The translations under genes and the position numbers were made by a program. From NCBI GenBank assembly GCA_020720945.1, contig DYNR01000112.1, positions 1 to 7,640 on the forward strand: a DNA stretch of 7,640 nucleotides, given 5' to 3'. Positions within the stretch are counted from its first letter, which is position 1. Each line of letters starts with the position of its first letter. The DNA comes from Chthoniobacter flavus. GTDB taxonomy: Bacteria; Verrucomicrobiota; Verrucomicrobiia; Chthoniobacterales; DYNR01. The notes under the pieces are model-generated. The model was given only the letters and a program-made list of their open reading frames with translations, ran no database searches and was not told the origin of the DNA. Below, piece by piece: positions 6,498 to 7,640 of this stretch.

Positions 6498-6526
6498 TTG
6501 CGCGGAATGTGCTTTTGTGCTACATA
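6498..6526 (+). promoter_or_regulatory. Extended -10 promoter of the VapB-VapC fusion gene
   Basis: TTGCGC (6498-6503), a 17-bp spacer and TACATA (6521-6526) fit a sigma-70 promoter. TGTGC directly before the -10 is an extended -10 (TRTGn) element. The start site would fall near 6532-6534, at or next to the ATG at 6534, and no Shine-Dalgarno site exists. The transcript is therefore predicted to be leaderless or nearly so. A TATAAA at 6525-6530 is an alternative -10 but would start transcription inside the gene. Confidence 0.5.
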
Positions 6527-6533
6527 TAAACAC

Positions 6534-7283
6534 ATGAGGACAACACTTGATATTTCGGATCCGATTTTGACTCAAGCCAAGTTGCGGGCAGTAGAAGATC
6601 GCACTTCGCTAAAGTCACTCGTTGAGGATGCTTTGAGAAAATATCTTTTTGCGAAGGAGGCGACCTCCTATCTTTCTGAGCCCTTCCAGTTCCCTGTGCT
6701 CCCGGGGCAAGGGGGGATGGCGGAGGGGATTGACCCGACCAAGACCTCCTCGCTTCTTTCTCCTGATGACGACATTCCCGTCTTGCTGCGAGAAATCAGT
6801 CCAGTAGAAGTTTCGAGTCTTTATCTCTCGTTGCCCAAAAGCAACAAGATGATCCTGCTCGATGTCTGCGTGCTGGTGGCGGCAGTGCGTCCCGACCACC
6901 CGCACCATTCGCTGGTGATCGGAAAATTGAACTCCTATTTTTTGCACAACAGGCCGATGGCGTGGAACGGGCATTTGCTCGCTGGCATGGTGCGCATCTT
7001 GATTAATCCCCGTGCTTGGAACGGTGCCTCCTCGTCCTTGGAAGGTGCCCTTGCGACAGCACAAAAATTGACCGAATATCCAGGGGCGAATCACATTGCA
7101 CCGGGTGTCTCGCACTGGAGGTTGACCCAGGACTTGGCACGGGCAGTCAACGCCAAAGCCGAGGATATCAGCGATGCCTTTCATGCCGCACTTGCCATCG
7201 AGCACGACTGCGAGTTTTGGACGCTGGATCGCGATTTTTCCCGCTATCCCGGCCTGCGCTCCCTCTGCCTCTTGGACGATTGA
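6534..7283 (+). CDS. VapB antitoxin-VapC toxin fusion (RHH domain plus PIN-domain ribonuclease)
   Basis: One uninterrupted 249-residue frame joins two proteins normally encoded separately. Residues 1-40, starting MRTTLDISDPILTQAKLRA, are a ribbon-helix-helix DNA-binding antitoxin N-terminus of the VapB type. Residues 41-76 resemble the toxin-neutralising VapB tail (FPVLPGQGGMAEGIDPTKTS, 53-72). A linker (about 77-105) follows. Met106 then begins a typical VapC PIN domain of 144 residues. Its features are LLDVCVLVAAVRPDHPHH (108-125, catalytic Asp110; Cys112 replaces the usual Asn of DVN), a MVRILINPRAW segment (152-162) with no evident acidic residue, SDAFHAALAIEHDC (213-226, Asp214) and TLDRDFSRYPGLR (230-242, Asp232 and Asp234). 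VapC toxins are Mg-dependent RNases that cut tRNA or rRNA; VapB represses the operon and blocks the toxin. The ATG at 6534 was preferred over the in-frame TTG at 6498 because RHH antitoxins begin exactly there. The gene sits alone between direct repeats. Single-chain function is inference; a sequencing error merging two genes remains possible. Confidence 0.85.
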   Translation: MRTTLDISDPILTQAKLRAVEDRTSLKSLVEDALRKYLFAKEATSYLSEPFQFPVLPGQGGMAEGIDPTKTSSLLSPDDDIPVLLREISPVEVSSLYLSLPKSNKMILLDVCVLVAAVRPDHPHHSLVIGKLNSYFLHNRPMAWNGHLLAGMVRILINPRAWNGASSSLEGALATAQKLTEYPGANHIAPGVSHWRLTQDLARAVNAKAEDISDAFHAALAIEHDCEFWTLDRDFSRYPGLRSLCLLDD

Positions 7284-7305
7284 CATCGGACTTTTTCGGG
7301 CTGGC

Positions 7306-7323
7306 TTTTGGCAAGTAGAAAAA
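7306..7323 (+). repeat. Right copy of direct repeat flanking the VapB-VapC fusion gene
   Basis: TGGCAAGTAGAAAAA (7309-7323) is identical to 6468-6482 in the same orientation, with 17 of 18 positions matching when extended to 7306. It starts 22 bp after the fusion gene stop codon. The two copies are 841 bp apart and enclose promoter plus gene and nothing else. Confidence 0.6.
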
Positions 7324-7334
7324 CGACTTTGCAA

Positions 7335-7359
7335 GTGCGATCCAATCTTCGGATCGCAC
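7335..7359. terminator. Hairpin between convergent genes, likely bidirectional terminator
   Basis: GTGCGATCC (7335-7343) and GGATCGCAC (7351-7359) form a perfect 9-bp stem around a 7-nt loop. It begins 52 bp past the stop of the fusion gene and lies 5 bp past the stop of the converging hydrolase gene. Its T-tracts are weak on both sides (CTCCTTTACGG rightwards; TTGCAAAGTCGTTTTT leftwards), so efficiency is uncertain. Confidence 0.55.
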
Positions 7360-7364
7360 CTCCT

Positions 7365-7640
7365 TTACGGTTCTTTCGTTTCAGTCGTGACTGTTTTCAC
7401 TGGGCCGAAAATTCCACTTGGCAGTTTGTCGTCTTTGTAATGATCGAATGCGGCGGCGAGGATGTTGCCTACTTTGATTTCAACGCTCTTGGCTCCCGCT
7501 TTCACGGCTGAGGTGATCTCGATACGATAGGGTGGTTCCCACGCCACGCCCAGCTCTTTGCCTGCATGGGAAACGGAAATGACTTCGTGAACTTTGGCGA
7601 AGTCCAAAAAGCATCTTTGCCCGTCCTTGAGTTTGATCTC
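7365..7640 (-). CDS. C-terminal end of a glycoside hydrolase (GH2-like beta-sandwich, alpha-L-rhamnosidase type), partial
   Basis: The frame is open to the window edge and gives the last 91 residues of a longer protein; its start lies outside. The pattern LDFAKVHEV, VSHAGKELGVAWEPPYRIEITSAV, AGAKSVEIKVGNIL (read in that order, about residues 12-61 of the visible part) fits the terminal galactose-binding-like beta-sandwich of GH2 and GH106-like glycosidases. In many Verrucomicrobiota, Planctomycetes and Bacteroidota proteins annotated as alpha-L-rhamnosidase this reads LG-x-x-W-x-PPYR-x-x-IT-x-A-x-K-x-G. The usual asparagine-rich end (TNLWxNRLIGD) is replaced by GNILAAAFDHYKDDKLPSG. The catalytic domain is not in the window, so substrate and mechanism cannot be judged. 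Such enzymes normally act on plant or algal polysaccharides in the periplasm or outside the cell. It converges on the VapB-VapC fusion gene across an 81-bp gap. Confidence 0.65.
   Translation of the reverse strand, partial: EIKLKDGQRCFLDFAKVHEVISVSHAGKELGVAWEPPYRIEITSAVKAGAKSVEIKVGNILAAAFDHYKDDKLPSGIFGPVKTVTTETKEP

Larger units (their letters stand above)
6208..6533. other. Intergenic region between ilvC and the VapB-VapC fusion gene
   Basis: This 326-bp non-coding stretch holds, left to right: a 7-bp inverted repeat GCGAGAA/TTCTCGC (6217-6223 and 6250-6256), the ilvC terminator (6268-6308), an AT-rich segment with a weak hairpin plus T8 (6390-6412), a palindrome cluster (6428-6470), the left copy of a direct repeat (6465-6482), a poly-purine A-rich run (6476-6495) and the promoter of the fusion gene. 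Open frames on either strand lack recognisable domains. One is a 35-codon GTG-started frame at 6330-6437 with no ribosome binding site. Confidence 0.6.

Noticed and set aside
6498..6533. In-frame upstream TTG start adding 12 residues to the fusion protein
   Set aside because: The TTG overlaps the predicted -35 box, there is no ribosome binding site, and the RHH family begins at MRTTLDI, which matches the ATG at 6534.
6282..6575. Minus-strand 97-codon open frame antisense to the promoter and start of the fusion gene
   Set aside because: It runs through the ilvC terminator and the A/T tracts, has no recognisable domain, and its sequence is dominated by residues encoded by homopolymer runs (FFF, KK).

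Overview
The window carries six protein-coding regions from what looks like a Gram-negative chromosome of moderate GC. A long SecA with a large internal insertion, a CoaB with no CoaC half, and the C-terminus of a rhamnosidase-type glycoside hydrolase make a Verrucomicrobiota or other PVC-group origin my best guess. That is inferred from the protein style; nothing in the window proves the taxon.

Left part (126-4490, minus strand): three co-directional genes read leftwards. They are a HAD-superfamily sugar-phosphatase-like protein, then secA (the preprotein translocase ATPase, essentially complete at 996 aa), then a stand-alone phosphopantothenate-cysteine ligase (CoaB). The gaps of 72 and 42 bp, with no terminator seen, suggest one transcript.

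Middle part (4491-6308, plus strand): a divergent intergenic region carries a good sigma-70-like promoter and a leader with competing inverted repeats. It drives ilvH (regulatory subunit of acetolactate synthase) and ilvC (ketol-acid reductoisomerase), two branched-chain amino acid genes separated by 46 bp. The unit ends at a strong 13-bp-stem terminator. ilvB, the catalytic partner of IlvH, is not here. IlvC ends in an unusual Lys/Ala/Pro-rich, histone-H1-like tail.

Right part (6309-7640): this looks like accessory sequence. After about 200 bp of AT-rich, palindrome-containing DNA comes a single 249-codon gene. It fuses a VapB-type ribbon-helix-helix antitoxin to a VapC-type PIN-domain ribonuclease toxin in one polypeptide, behind an extended -10 promoter placed so that the mRNA would be nearly leaderless. 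A perfect 15-bp direct repeat (17/18 over a longer match) brackets promoter and gene, as if the whole were a cassette. Converging on it from the right edge is the C-terminal end of a glycoside hydrolase, with a 9-bp-stem hairpin between the two genes.

The most promising lead is the single-chain VapB-VapC fusion and its flanking repeats. The basic tail on IlvC and the structured ilvH leader come next.
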